The notes under the pieces were generated by a model, which searched no databases, was not told the DNA's origin, and was given only the letters and a program-made list of their open reading frames with translations. The position numbers and the translations under genes are program-made. A DNA stretch of 64,000 nucleotides from Mesorhizobium sp. LMG 17147 (lineage in GTDB: Bacteria; Pseudomonadota; Alphaproteobacteria; Rhizobiales; Rhizobiaceae): the NCBI RefSeq assembly GCF_024297145.1, contig NZ_JANCTC010000001.1, positions 62,001-126,000 on the forward strand, in the 5' to 3' direction. This document shows, one piece after another, positions 35,252 to 44,290 of this stretch (positions are counted from its first letter, which is position 1; every line of letters starts with the position of its first letter).

Positions 35252-36247
35252 ATGAGCCTGGCAAGCACCGACACCACGAAATCTGGGCCGTCCATGCTGG
35301 CGCGGCTCGTCGCACGGCAGGAAGTGGCATTGCTCCTCTGCCTCATCCTGGTGATCGCGTTCTTTTCCTTCACCGCTGAGAATTTCTTCTCCGTGCGCAA
35401 CATCACCAATGTGCTCGGTCAAGCTTCGCTAGCGCTGACGGCCGGCATCGGCTGCGCCATCGTCTTCATCTCCGGCGAGGTCGACATCTCGATCGGCTCG
35501 CTGCTGGCGACCATCGCGCTGCCGCTGATCATCATCATGAACGACACCAACTCGCTTGTGCTCGGCATCAGCGGCGCGTTGCTGTTCGGGCTGATCATCG
35601 GCGTTGTGAATGGTTATCTGACGGCCTATGCCGGCATCAACTCGCTGATCGTGACCCTGGGCACGATGTTCATCATGCGCGGCGGTGTCTACCTCTACAC
35701 CGGCCAGCGCGCCATCCCCGACGATGCAGCGCTCGACAGCTTCATCGCGCTGTCGGACGGTCGCCTGTTCAACGTCGTTCCCTATTCGGCTATCATTGCC
35801 ATCGTTCTGCTCGCCGTCTTCGCCTACGTGATGCAGCACCGGCCGTTCGGGCGGCAGATCTATGCCGTCGGCGGCAATCCCGAAGTGGCACGGCTGGCCG
35901 GCTACGACGTGCGCCGCGTCAAATTCATCTGCTTCATCATCAGCGCGCTGCTGGCAACGGTAGCCGGCATTATCCTGGGCGCCCGCGTCGGCTCGGCGCA
36001 GCATACGGCCGGGCTGAATTTCGAGTTCCAGGTCGTCGCCGCCACCGTGCTCGGCGGGGTGAGCCTTGCCGGCGGCATCGGCAGCCTGACCGGCATGGCG
36101 CTCGGCGTGCTGATCCTGCAGTTCCTGTCCAACGGGCTGCGCGGGCTCGGCCTGCCGACCGAGTGGCAATTGGTCATCACCGGCATGATCATCATAGCCG
36201 CTGTCGCTTTCGACGAAGCGAAGCGCCGGCGCGCCATTGGAGTCTGA
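35252..36247 (+). CDS. Sugar ABC transporter permease, second copy
   Basis: A 331-residue RbsC-type permease, distinct in sequence from the first. IVFISGEVDISIGSLLATIA and GGVSLAGGIGSLTGMALGV mark the family. The ATG at 35252 is used, although GTG at 35249 is in frame immediately before; AAAGGGA precedes both. It is followed one base after its stop by the SDR gene, whose ribosome binding site lies inside it. Confidence 0.93.
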   Translation: MSLASTDTTKSGPSMLARLVARQEVALLLCLILVIAFFSFTAENFFSVRNITNVLGQASLALTAGIGCAIVFISGEVDISIGSLLATIALPLIIIMNDTNSLVLGISGALLFGLIIGVVNGYLTAYAGINSLIVTLGTMFIMRGGVYLYTGQRAIPDDAALDSFIALSDGRLFNVVPYSAIIAIVLLAVFAYVMQHRPFGRQIYAVGGNPEVARLAGYDVRRVKFICFIISALLATVAGIILGARVGSAQHTAGLNFEFQVVAATVLGGVSLAGGIGSLTGMALGVLILQFLSNGLRGLGLPTEWQLVITGMIIIAAVAFDEAKRRRAIGV

Positions 36248-36248
36248 C

Positions 36249-37034
36249 ATGGATCGTCTCAAAGGGAAAACCGCAATCGTCACCGGCGCCGCCGACGGCA
36301 TCGGTCATGCGATCAGCGAGGCAATGGCGCGTGAGGGCGCGCACGTCTTCCTCGGCGACATCGATGATGAGAAGGGCGAAAAATTCGCAGCCGAGCTGCG
36401 CGCCGCCGGCCACCGCGCCGACTACATCCATTGCGACGTGGCAGAGGAGGCCGACATCGCCGCCCTGATAGACGGCGCCGTCGGCAAGACCGGCCATCTC
36501 GACATTCTGGTCAACAATGCCGCCATCGCCATCGGCGGCATGCCGGTCCATGAGATGACCGACGAGCAGTGGCACCGGCTGATCGCAGTCAACCTGACCA
36601 GCGTGTTCCGCGGCTGCAAATATGCGCTGCCGCACATGATCGCGCAGAAATCCGGCTCGATCATCAACATGGCCTCGGCGCAAGGGCATATCGGGCTCGA
36701 CGGCTGGACCGCCTATGCCGGCGCCAAGGGCGCGGTGATGGCGATGACGCGTCAGATGGCGGTCGAGTTCGGCCCGCTCAACATCCGCGTCAACTCGATC
36801 TCGCCCGGAACCATCAACACGCCGATGAACGACAAACTGATCAAGGAGATCGGCGGCAATCTCGCCAAGGCCTGGGTGAAAATGCATCCGCTCGGTCGCA
36901 TCGGCAAACCGTCCGAAGTGGCAGAAGCCGCCGTCTATCTCGCCTCCGACGCCGCCGGCTTCACCACCGGTACCGACCTGCGCGTCGACGGCGGCCTCAC
37001 CGCGGCACCCCGCTACGTACCCGACCTGCTTTGA
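36249..37034 (+). CDS. SDR family NAD(P)-dependent dehydrogenase
   Basis: A 261-residue classical short-chain dehydrogenase. The cofactor motif is TGAADGIG, NNAAI follows, the catalytic Ser is in NMASAQG and the Tyr-Lys pair is in YAGAKGAV, with a C-terminal TGTDLRVDGG. An Asp after the second strand (LGDID) favours NAD. In this cluster it probably oxidises the imported sugar or a later hydroxy intermediate. GGAG eight bases before ATG 36249 supports the start. Confidence 0.93.
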   Translation: MDRLKGKTAIVTGAADGIGHAISEAMAREGAHVFLGDIDDEKGEKFAAELRAAGHRADYIHCDVAEEADIAALIDGAVGKTGHLDILVNNAAIAIGGMPVHEMTDEQWHRLIAVNLTSVFRGCKYALPHMIAQKSGSIINMASAQGHIGLDGWTAYAGAKGAVMAMTRQMAVEFGPLNIRVNSISPGTINTPMNDKLIKEIGGNLAKAWVKMHPLGRIGKPSEVAEAAVYLASDAAGFTTGTDLRVDGGLTAAPRYVPDLL

Positions 37035-37051
37035 CAACCAATGAGACAAAA

Positions 37052-38257
37052 ATGAACAAGGCCCTCGAAGGCGTCCGCATCCTCGATTTCAGCCATCTGC
37101 TGCAGGGGCCGTTCGCCACGCAGCTGCTCGGCGACATGGGCGCCGACGTAATCAAGATCGAGCGTTCAGGCGCCGGCGACATGTTCCGCGGCATGACCTT
37201 CTTCGCCAAATGGGTCGGCGGCTGCGAAAGCCCGAATTTCCTCGCCTGGAACCGCAACAAGCGCTCCATCGCGCTCAACCTGAAAAGCCGCAAGGTGCAT
37301 GCCATCATCATGGACATGGCCAAGAAGGCGGATGTGGTGGTGCAGAATTTCCGCCCCGGCGTGCTCGCCAGGCTCGGCTATGGCTACGAGGATTTCAAGG
37401 CGGTCAACCCCGCCATCATCTATTGCTCTGGCTCCGGCTATGGCGAGGAAGGCCCCTATGTCGAGCGTCCCGGTCAGGACATGCTGATCCAGGGGCTGTC
37501 CGGGCTGATCTCCAACACCGGCCGCGGCGATCAGGCTCCTGTTCCGGCCGGTGCCGGCCTCGCCGACCAGATCGGCGCCATGAACATGGTCTACGGCATA
37601 TTGTCGGCGCTCTACTATCGCGAGAAGACCGGCAAGGGCCAGAAGATCGAGGTCAATCTGCTGGCCGGGATGCTGGCGCACCTCAATCAGGAATATGTCG
37701 CCGTGCTCAATCTCGGCGAGGATTTCGTGCGCCCGAATTCAGGCATCGGCCACCCCGGCATGCAGGCGCCGTTCGGTATCTACGAAGCGAAGGACGGTGG
37801 CTATGTGTCGATCGCCATGAGCCCGTTCAAGACGCTGTATGAAGTGCTGGAGGCGCCGCAGCTTGCTGTCTATGACGATCTCAAGACGCTGTTCGACAAG
37901 CGCGACGAGGTGTTCGACAAGGTCAACGCCGAAACCAGGAAGTTTGCCACGCAGGACCTGCTGGCGCGGCTGCTGGCAGCCGACATCTGGTGTGCCGAGG
38001 TGAAGGACATAAGGCGCGCAGCCGAGGACCCGCAGGTCAAGCACTTGGGCATGATCACCAGTTACGATCATCCGCGCGGCGGTAAGGTCAGGGTGGTCGC
38101 ACCGGCGGTCAAGATGAGCGAGACGCCGCCTACCATAGAGCGGCCGGCGCCGCTGGTCGGCCAGCATGGCCGCGAGATACTGGCCGAGTTCGGTCTCTCC
38201 AGCGGCGAGATTGCAGCACTTGAGGCGTCCGGCGACATGACCGTGGATGCTGTCTGA
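37052..38257 (+). CDS. CaiB/BaiF (class III) CoA-transferase
   Basis: A 401-residue class III CoA-transferase. ILDFSHLLQGPFATQLLGDM carries the conserved N-terminal segment, with NRNKRSIALNLKS and later YGEEGPYVERPGQD, where Glu/Asp residues are expected near the catalytic carboxylate. The family moves CoA between carboxylic acids, for example carnitine, formyl or mesaconyl groups. Here it would activate an acid made from the imported compound. It lies between SDR and enoyl-CoA hydratase genes with only short gaps. Confidence 0.93.
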   Translation: MNKALEGVRILDFSHLLQGPFATQLLGDMGADVIKIERSGAGDMFRGMTFFAKWVGGCESPNFLAWNRNKRSIALNLKSRKVHAIIMDMAKKADVVVQNFRPGVLARLGYGYEDFKAVNPAIIYCSGSGYGEEGPYVERPGQDMLIQGLSGLISNTGRGDQAPVPAGAGLADQIGAMNMVYGILSALYYREKTGKGQKIEVNLLAGMLAHLNQEYVAVLNLGEDFVRPNSGIGHPGMQAPFGIYEAKDGGYVSIAMSPFKTLYEVLEAPQLAVYDDLKTLFDKRDEVFDKVNAETRKFATQDLLARLLAADIWCAEVKDIRRAAEDPQVKHLGMITSYDHPRGGKVRVVAPAVKMSETPPTIERPAPLVGQHGREILAEFGLSSGEIAALEASGDMTVDAV

Positions 38258-38259
38258 CG

Positions 38260-39045
38260 ATGAGCGTGTACCAGACACTCAGCATGGAAATATCCGGGCG
38301 CGTCGCAGTCGTCACCTTCCGGCGCGCCGATCAGCTCAACGCAATGAACCGGCTGATGCAAAGCGAGATCACCGATGTTTTCGAGGCGCTGTCAAGGGAT
38401 GACGGGATCGGCGCGACCGTGGTGACCGGCGAGGGGCGCGGCTTCATGGCCGGCGCCGACATCAAGGAATACGCCGCCCAGACAGCTGCCGAGTTCGACG
38501 TCTTCCAGACCGCCGGCACGCGCATGTATGCGGCGATCGAGCAGAACCGCAAGCCGGTCATCGCCGCGGTCAATGGTTTTGCGCTCGGCGGCGGCATGGA
38601 GCTGGTGCTGTGTTGCGACATCGTCATCGCCAACCAGTTCGCAAAGCTCGGCCTGCCCGAGATCAAGCTAGGGCTGGTCCCAGGCGGCGGCGGCACGCAG
38701 CGCAGCGTCCAAAAGCTCGGCCGCAACCGCGCCAACCTTTTGCTGATGACCGGCGCCATCGTGCCGGCCTCCGAGTTCGTCGCCGCCGGGCTGGTCAACG
38801 AGATCGTCGACGCCGAAAAGCTGATGCCGCGGGCGCTGGAACTCGCCGGCATGATAGCCGCCGAACCGGCTGCCGCGATCGCGGCATTGAAGGCGCTGAC
38901 AGCGCACGCCGTGTCGGGCGACTTGGCGGAAGGCCTTGCCCTGGAGCGCGACGTACTGGGCCGGCTTTATCGTAGCGAGATCGGCCAGCAGCGGGTGAAG
39001 GCGTTCGCCAAAAAAAGTGCCGCGCGGGCGAAGGCTGGGCAATGA
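38260..39045 (+). CDS. Enoyl-CoA hydratase/isomerase
   Basis: A 261-residue crotonase-family enzyme. The oxyanion-hole region GRGFMAGADIKEYA, AAVNGFALGGGMEL and LPEIKLGLVPGGGGTQR with its Glu are intact, so hydratase activity is expected. It begins two bases after the CoA-transferase stop and ends with an ATGA overlap to the next gene. It probably hydrates or dehydrates the CoA ester produced by the neighbour. Confidence 0.93.
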   Translation: MSVYQTLSMEISGRVAVVTFRRADQLNAMNRLMQSEITDVFEALSRDDGIGATVVTGEGRGFMAGADIKEYAAQTAAEFDVFQTAGTRMYAAIEQNRKPVIAAVNGFALGGGMELVLCCDIVIANQFAKLGLPEIKLGLVPGGGGTQRSVQKLGRNRANLLLMTGAIVPASEFVAAGLVNEIVDAEKLMPRALELAGMIAAEPAAAIAALKALTAHAVSGDLAEGLALERDVLGRLYRSEIGQQRVKAFAKKSAARAKAGQ

Positions 39046-40817
39046 CATCCCTGGTCAAGCCGAACCGGCCGCGCTTCACCGATGTCGAGAGCCTGGCGGC
39101 GATGGTCGGCGGCGGCGATGTCTTCGGCGTCGGCGGGCATCATTTTGCCCGGCTGCCGATCGCCCTGCTGCGCGCCATCGCCCGCTCGGGCGTCAAGGGC
39201 CTACGCTATGTCTGCTGGGCCGGCGGCCTGCCGCTCGAACTGCTCCTCGAAGCGGATGCCGTGGCGGAGATCGACATCTGCTTTTCCAGCCTCGACATTT
39301 TTGGCTTGCCGCCGCGCTTCCGCGCGGCCGCCGAGACCAATGCCGTGCCGGTCCGCGACTGGACGGCGCTGGCCATGATCCAGGCGCTGCGGGCGGCGCA
39401 GCAGAACCTGCCGTCGATGCTGTTTCAGCTTCCCGAGGGCTCGGACATGCTGGCGCGCGTGCCGGGCGCGATCGCCGTGCCAGATCCCATTGCCAGAACC
39501 GAGATCGGATTCATCCCGGCCTTGCGGCTCGACACGTTCGTCGTCCATGCCCAGCGCGCCGACGAGAGCGGCAATGTCCAGATCATCGGGCCGCGGGCGC
39601 TGGATTTCGCCATGGCCGGCGCGGCGCGCCAGGTGCTGGTCACGGTTGAGGAAATTGTCCCGGTCGGGGCGCTGCGGCATGACGGCCGGCAGAGCATTTT
39701 GACCCGCAATCAGGTGTCGGCCATAGCGCTGGCGCCGGGCGGCGCCTATCCCGCCTCCTGCCTGCCTTTCTATGTGACGGATTATCAAGCGTTGGCGGGG
39801 GCGTTCGCGGCCAAGGAAATACCTTTGTCGGACAGCCTGAGCATGCCTTCGGAAGGCGTGCCGGAACGGGTTCAAGACGCTGCAAAAGTTCGGGCTGAGA
39901 CAGTCCTCGCCATGCCCGGGCTCGTGCACGGCGAAAAGCAGGCGTCCATCGACGAGATCATCGCCGCCCGCATCGCCGCCGAACTCGACAACGACAGCTT
40001 TGCCAGTGCCGGCGCGGTGTCGCCGCTGGCCAATGTCGCCTATCGGTTGGCCAAAGCGACGCACGCGCCGGACATGATCATCGCCACCATGAGTTGCGGC
40101 CATCTCGACATCGCGCCGAGCCCGATGATCCTGTCGCTGATCGAAAGCCTCGATTGCGAAACGGCGGTGGCGCATGCCGGCGGCGACGACACCTATTCGA
40201 CCTACTATCAGGCCGGCGCAGTGACGCATGAGATCGTCGGTGCCGCACAGGTCGATCGACGCAGCCGCGTCAACACCATAGCCTTGCGCAAACGCGATGG
40301 CAGCGCCATCCGGCTGCCCGGGCAAGGCGGCATGGCCGATGTCGCCAACATGCACCGCGATTATCTGCTCTACGTCCCCCGCCATTCCGTGCAGTCGCTG
40401 GTCGATGCCGTCGAGATCGCCAGCTCGGCGCGCGGACTGTTGACGCAGGCCGAACGCGAGCCGATGGGCTACCGGACCGGCGCGGCGCTAGTGTTCACCG
40501 ACCTTTGCGTGTTTCGGCTCGACCGGGAGAGCCGGCAATTGGTCGTCGTCGAGACGATGCCGGGCGTGACCCGCCGGCAGATCCAGGATGCCACCGGATT
40601 TGCTGTGATATTCGCTGCCGATTGCCGCAACGTTCCGCTGCCCGCGAACGAAACGCTCGATGTCCTGCGAAACCGCATCGACCCGCTCGGCCTGCGGCGA
40701 CTGGAATTCGTCAGCGCCAAGGAGCGCGGCGCGCTGATCGCCGAGATACTCGCGGCCGACCGGCTGATGGTCGAGCGCTGTATTGCCGCGCAGCAATCGC
40801 ATACCGAAACAGGCTGA
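39042..40817 (+). CDS. Fused two-domain CoA-transferase, glutaconate/3-oxoacid type
   Basis: A 591-residue class I-type CoA-transferase carrying an A-like half (about 1-300, with GDVFGVGGHHFARLPIALL and GNVQIIGPRALDFAMAG) and a B-like half (from about 300, IAAELDNDSFASAGAVSPLA, then GGHLDIAPSP-like and GQGGMADVANMHRDY segments). In relatives such as glutaconate CoA-transferase the two are separate subunits. The acyl donor is unknown. Its start overlaps the hydratase stop (ATGA). Two unrelated CoA-transferases in one operon suggest a pathway with both an activation and a release step. Confidence 0.88.
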   Translation: MTSLVKPNRPRFTDVESLAAMVGGGDVFGVGGHHFARLPIALLRAIARSGVKGLRYVCWAGGLPLELLLEADAVAEIDICFSSLDIFGLPPRFRAAAETNAVPVRDWTALAMIQALRAAQQNLPSMLFQLPEGSDMLARVPGAIAVPDPIARTEIGFIPALRLDTFVVHAQRADESGNVQIIGPRALDFAMAGAARQVLVTVEEIVPVGALRHDGRQSILTRNQVSAIALAPGGAYPASCLPFYVTDYQALAGAFAAKEIPLSDSLSMPSEGVPERVQDAAKVRAETVLAMPGLVHGEKQASIDEIIAARIAAELDNDSFASAGAVSPLANVAYRLAKATHAPDMIIATMSCGHLDIAPSPMILSLIESLDCETAVAHAGGDDTYSTYYQAGAVTHEIVGAAQVDRRSRVNTIALRKRDGSAIRLPGQGGMADVANMHRDYLLYVPRHSVQSLVDAVEIASSARGLLTQAEREPMGYRTGAALVFTDLCVFRLDRESRQLVVVETMPGVTRRQIQDATGFAVIFAADCRNVPLPANETLDVLRNRIDPLGLRRLEFVSAKERGALIAEILAADRLMVERCIAAQQSHTETG

Positions 40818-40831
40818 AGAGGGGGCGGCGC

Positions 40832-41665
40832 ATGGCAAAGCCGTTGCTCGAAATGTCAGCGGCGAAGGTCTTCTTCGACGGCATCTTCACCAACCCGCGC
40901 GTCGCGCATCCTGAAGGCGTGGCCATCCATCGCGACGGCTCGATCTGGTGCGGCACCGAAACCGGCGACCTGTTGCGGCTGGCCGCCGATGGCAGCTCGG
41001 TCGAACTAATGGGTGGCACGGAAGGCTTTCTGCTTGGCATCGCCTTCGATAGCACAGGCAACTGCTTTGCTTGCGATCTCAGACATGCGGCGGTCTTTCG
41101 CTGGGATGCCGCGGTGGCCGAGATGCAACGCTTCGCTTCGGCCGGCATCCGCGTGCCGAACTATCCGATCGTCGACGAGGCGCGCGGCTGGCTCTATGTC
41201 TCCGATAGCCTCGGCGAAGACAACCGCTCCGGTATCTACCGCTATGATCTGAAGACCGGCGAAGGCGGCCTGTGGTGCCGCGAGGCCATGGCCTTCGCCA
41301 ACGGCATGGCATTGGCGCCGGATGGCAATGGGCTTTACGTCGTGGAAAGCCATGCAGCCTGCGTCAGCTATGTGCCGATCCGTGCCGACGGCACGGCAGG
41401 ACCTCGCCAGCTCGTCGTGGACGGCGTGAACAACGTCCCCGATGGCGTCGCCGTGGCCCCGGGCGGTTCGCTGTTCATCTCGTGCTACGAGCCGAGCCGC
41501 ATCTATCGCTGGCGACAGAATAGCGGGCTCGAGGTGCTGATCGAGGATCCGGCGGCAACCACGCTCGCCCATCCCACCAACATCGCCTTCAAGGGCGACA
41601 AGCTCTACACCGCAAATCTCGGCCGCTGGCACATTACCGAAATCGACTTGACGGCGATTCCATAG
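40832..41665 (+). CDS. SMP-30/gluconolactonase-like protein
   Basis: A 277-residue six-bladed propeller of the SMP-30/gluconolaconase/LRE family: HPEGVAIHRDGSIWCGTETG at the N-terminus with the metal-binding Glu, NYPIVDEARGWLYVSDS, FANGMALAPDGNGLYVVES with Asn, and NNVPDGVAVAPGGSLFIS with Asp. It should hydrolyse a sugar lactone, consistent with an SDR making a lactone upstream in the operon. GAAGAGGGGG precedes ATG 40832. Last gene of the catabolic cluster. Confidence 0.9.
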   Translation: MAKPLLEMSAAKVFFDGIFTNPRVAHPEGVAIHRDGSIWCGTETGDLLRLAADGSSVELMGGTEGFLLGIAFDSTGNCFACDLRHAAVFRWDAAVAEMQRFASAGIRVPNYPIVDEARGWLYVSDSLGEDNRSGIYRYDLKTGEGGLWCREAMAFANGMALAPDGNGLYVVESHAACVSYVPIRADGTAGPRQLVVDGVNNVPDGVAVAPGGSLFISCYEPSRIYRWRQNSGLEVLIEDPAATTLAHPTNIAFKGDKLYTANLGRWHITEIDLTAIP

Positions 41666-41685
41666 ATCTGGGCAGCGGCGGCGCC

Positions 41686-42027
41686 CTATGCCAGCCGACC
41701 GTGACTGGAGCGGATGCGCAGCACCTGCACCCGCGACGGCAGCTCGATCAGGAACTCTTCGTCCCGCGCCAGATGGTGGATTTTTGTCGGATCGCCACCG
41801 GTGAATGCCGCCATCGCCTCGACGTTTTCCCAATAGGAGATCGTCACGAATTCCGAATGGGTGGGCGTGTCCTCGCGAAAGGTCTGCACGCCCAGGGCCT
41901 TCTCGATCAGCGGCTTGATGCCGGCTTCGTAATTGTAACTCTCGTAGGCATCCGCCTTTTCAGGCCTTGTTCTGCCGCGCCAGATACGGGCGATGGTCGG
42001 AGTTTTCTCCGTAATTTTCTCTGTCAT
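41686..42027 (-). CDS. Antibiotic biosynthesis monooxygenase (ABM) superfamily protein
   Basis: A 113-residue small alpha/beta protein of the dimeric ferredoxin-like ABM type: ARIWRGRTRPEKADAYESYN, then FVTISYWENVEAMAAFTG. Members include quinol monooxygenases and many uncharacterised proteins. The substrate is unknown. ATG 42027 is used; a TTG two codons upstream is the only other start nearby. It converges on the SMP-30 gene and is not part of that operon. Confidence 0.85.
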   Translation of the reverse strand: MTEKITEKTPTIARIWRGRTRPEKADAYESYNYEAGIKPLIEKALGVQTFREDTPTHSEFVTISYWENVEAMAAFTGGDPTKIHHLARDEEFLIELPSRVQVLRIRSSHGRLA

Positions 42028-42196
42028 GGCCAACGAATCCCTGCTGGTCTGATTGGTCCGCCGGCGTTCGAATGCCAGCCAAGGAACGGATCTCCCCGGC
42101 TGGCAGCCTGGTATCCCGTTGCCAGCGACGTTTCATCTTCCCGGCCGACGTAGGTGGCGCTGCCAGGATAGGCCTCCTTGCCGACCGGTGGGAGAC

Positions 42197-42691
42197 TTAC
42201 TCCTGATCCTCGACGCCGCCTCCGTGGAAGAAGGACCGGATTTCCTGCATGTCGACGCTGCCGTCACCGTCCTCATCGACGGCGTTGAATATCCGCCCGA
42301 CGAAATCCTGGACTTCGCTCTGGGAAAGCGCGCCGTCGCCATCGGCATCGACTATGGCGAACATCATTCGCATCCTCGCGCCATGCATCCCGCGTCCCAT
42401 GCCACCGCGGCCTCCCGTCTCCCAATCTCGGTCAGGCGGGCCCATCCTGTAGTCGTGATGCCAGCGGTCGCGACCACGCCGTTCCGCCCGGGGCGCGCGA
42501 TCCTCTTGCATTCTCTCCTCCAGCATCTCGGTCATCATCTGGCGCATCATATCGCGCATGGCATCCTGGCTCTGCCCGCTCATTCCGGGCGCCGGAGCTG
42601 CGGACGCGGGCGGGCTCGTCTGGCCGAATGCCGGCGCGGCCAACATAGCCAGCGCCGCGGCAACTGCAGTGGTTTTGCTTGCGAGCGTCAT
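42197..42691 (-). CDS. Exported EF-hand calcium-binding protein
   Basis: A 164-residue protein with a signal peptide ([16 protein letters not shown], cleavage after AFG or AQ-like site), a Met/Arg-rich middle ([20 protein letters not shown]) and two EF-hand loops near the C-terminus, [12 protein letters not shown] and [12 protein letters not shown], both with the usual Asp ligands. It probably binds calcium in the periplasm. ATG 42691 is chosen because GGAG is well placed; ATG 42703 is alternative. A GGTT-type stress promoter lies about 50 bases upstream. Confidence 0.88.
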   Translation of the reverse strand: MTLASKTTAVAAALAMLAAPAFGQTSPPASAAPAPGMSGQSQDAMRDMMRQMMTEMLEERMQEDRAPRAERRGRDRWHHDYRMGPPDRDWETGGRGGMGRGMHGARMRMMFAIVDADGDGALSQSEVQDFVGRIFNAVDEDGDGSVDMQEIRSFFHGGGVEDQE

Positions 42692-42736
42692 CGTAATCTC
42701 CATCGGTATGAATTGGTGGCTGCTGCATCCAAGCCA

Positions 42737-42761
42737 AACCGGCTGCTCGCCTCATGGTTCC
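42737..42761 (-). promoter_or_regulatory. Candidate EcfG promoter (GGTT variant) for the EF-hand gene
   Basis: Minus-strand GGAAC (42761-42757), 16 bases, GGTT (42740-42737), 46 bases before the start at 42691. Confidence 0.4.
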
Positions 42762-42860
42762 TGGTCAGTCGGCTCGGCGGCGCAAAAGTCCGCCCGGTCG
42801 CGGCAACGAAAGCGGCTTGCCCACGTTGCCGTTGATGCAAGGCTCCACCAGGAGGAAAAA

Positions 42861-43127
42861 ATGGCCGACGATAAGAGCAAGCGGGATTTCCGCGACCGCG
42901 ATCGCGTTGCTGCGGAAGACGACCGTGAAGTCGAGTATTTTGCCCAACAGAACGGCATCACCGCCGACCAGGTCCGTCAGCTGATCAAGAGCTTCGGCAA
43001 TGATCGTGGGCGCCTGGTCGAAGCCGCGAAGGCGTTGCGAGGGATTTCACCTGCCGGAGCTGACGAGGTGACCAGGGAAGCCCGCCAGCAGGCGACACCC
43101 ATGCATCTCGGCAAACCCGACGAGTGA
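42861..43127 (+). CDS. DUF3606 domain protein
   Basis: An 88-residue charged protein, MADDKSKRDFRDRDRVAAED, then EVEYFAQQNGITADQVRQLI with the helix pattern of DUF3606. The function is unknown; many rhizobial copies are stress-induced. AGGAGGAAAAA precedes the ATG, a strong site. It lies divergent from the EF-hand gene; no EcfG box was found on its own side. Confidence 0.8.
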   Translation: MADDKSKRDFRDRDRVAAEDDREVEYFAQQNGITADQVRQLIKSFGNDRGRLVEAAKALRGISPAGADEVTREARQQATPMHLGKPDE

Positions 43128-43160
43128 TGCCAGGCAGCTGCTCTGCCGCTGCCGCAGGCG

Positions 43161-43709
43161 TCAGAACTTGCGGCTCAGATAATCCGAGCCGCGCAGCCCG
43201 AACCGCCACTCGGCATCGATAGCCTTGGAAATGCCGATCCGGCGGCCTGTAAGAATGGCGCTGGCGTCGCCCGGCTGCCTGAATTCGAATGGCGGCACGT
43301 CCAGTGGCAGCCCGTCATGGAATTTGTCGATTGCCAGCGCCTGGCAAAGACGACCGGGTCCCGAGCAAAGCAGCCGGGGGTCGTCAACGCCGCGATTGGC
43401 CCGCATAACCTCCAGCCCGGATTGCGGTTCGATTGCGCGGATGAGCACGGCACTGCCGGGCAGGCACACGGCATTGAGGCACCAGTGCAGGCCATAGGAG
43501 CGATAGACATACGCGCTGCCCGGGGTGCCGAACATGGCGCCATTGCGCACCGTCCTGCCACCGAAAGCATGCGAAGCCGGGTCATCGGGGCGATAGGCCT
43601 CGGTCTCGACGATGATGCCGCCAACGCCGTGCAAAAGCAGCGTCGCGCCAATCATGTCGCGCGCCACGGTGGTGGCGTCTCGGGCAAAGAATTGGTGGTT
43701 CGTGGTCAA
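43161..43709 (-). CDS. mpg: 3-methyladenine DNA glycosylase, AAG/MPG type
   Basis: A 182-residue alkyladenine glycosylase that excises alkylated purines. IVETEAYRPDDPASHAF contains the catalytic Glu, followed by RNGAMFGTPGSAYVYRSYGL, LCSGPGRLCQALAI and a C-terminal RIGISKAIDAEWRFGL. No ATG is available near the expected N-terminus; TTG at 43709 gives a normal size and the first family residues (HQFFARDATTVARDMIGA). The frame is open to ATG 43862 but that would overlap the upstream gene. It probably follows the small membrane protein gene in one transcript. Confidence 0.85.
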   Translation of the reverse strand: MTTNHQFFARDATTVARDMIGATLLLHGVGGIIVETEAYRPDDPASHAFGGRTVRNGAMFGTPGSAYVYRSYGLHWCLNAVCLPGSAVLIRAIEPQSGLEVMRANRGVDDPRLLCSGPGRLCQALAIDKFHDGLPLDVPPFEFRQPGDASAILTGRRIGISKAIDAEWRFGLRGSDYLSRKF

Positions 43710-43803
43710 CGTGCACCGGACTGATCGCGCCTCAACCTGGCGCGTCAGCAAATTCTCGGACCGGAAGCAAAATGTCCAGCCACTGCTCTCGGATCTGCGA
43801 TAT

Positions 43804-44133
43804 TCAGCGCAGCATGGCTGCGCCGATGAAAACCGCCGCGGCCAGCACGACGATGGCGGCAATCACCAGCACTGGCCCATATCTGCTCGGTTGGACGTCG
43901 GGCTCATCCTTCAGCGGACGCATCGCATTGGCGTAGCTCGCCTGGTTGGTGAACTCCGGCTTTTCATGAGGCGCAGACCGATCCTTTGCCGGAACGCTGC
44001 CGCCCGATTCCGCGTCCGTTTCCATGGGAGCCGCGGCTGGGTCGATTCCCGGTGTCTTATCCCCTCCGCGCCCGGCGTCGATATCGCCCCGCGCTTGAGC
44101 CGGGCTTCGCCCAACGGGTGCTGCGTCGGTCAT
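43804..44133 (-). CDS. Single-pass membrane protein, unknown function
   Basis: A 109-residue protein with a long hydrophilic N-terminal region (Asp/Pro/Ala-rich, likely disordered) and one C-terminal helix PVLVIAAIVVLAAAVFIGAA. No family is recognised. AAGGA supports ATG 44133. A GGTT-type stress promoter lies at 44172-44196 and extra GGAAC copies beyond it. It probably heads a transcript with the DNA glycosylase gene. Confidence 0.7.
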   Translation of the reverse strand: MTDAAPVGRSPAQARGDIDAGRGGDKTPGIDPAAAPMETDAESGGSVPAKDRSAPHEKPEFTNQASYANAMRPLKDEPDVQPSRYGPVLVIAAIVVLAAAVFIGAAMLR

Positions 44134-44171
44134 CGTCGAGGTCCTTTCAGAGCATCGGCCTCAAGCATTCT

Positions 44172-44196
44172 AACCTGCGTCTCATTTCAAAGTTCC
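44172..44196 (-). promoter_or_regulatory. Candidate EcfG promoter (GGTT variant) for the membrane protein/mpg pair
   Basis: Minus-strand GGAAC (44196-44192), 16 bases, GGTT (44175-44172), about 40 bases before the ATG at 44133. It forms the proximal end of a tandem repeat that carries further GGAAC copies. Confidence 0.45.
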
Positions 44197-44259
44197 CCCG
44201 TTTCACAGTTCCCCTTCTTAAAGTTCTCCCTTCTTAAAGTTCCCCCTTCTTAAAGTTCC
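44184..44259. repeat. Tandem repeat of about 16 bases carrying GGAAC -35-like boxes
   Basis: On the minus strand units read GGAACTTTAAGAAGGG with small changes (TTTGAAATG and TGTGAAACG in the outer copies); about five units are present. Each unit holds a GGAAC or GAGAAC element, the -35 box of EcfG promoters. The innermost unit is part of the promoter at 44172-44196. Confidence 0.75.
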
Positions 44260-44290
44260 AACAAGCGGAAGCCGCCTAGGCCTGTTTACA

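Noticed and set aside
44184-44259. Possible CRISPR array
   Set aside because: Units of about 16 bases run head to tail without unique spacers and there are no cas genes; it is a simple tandem repeat.
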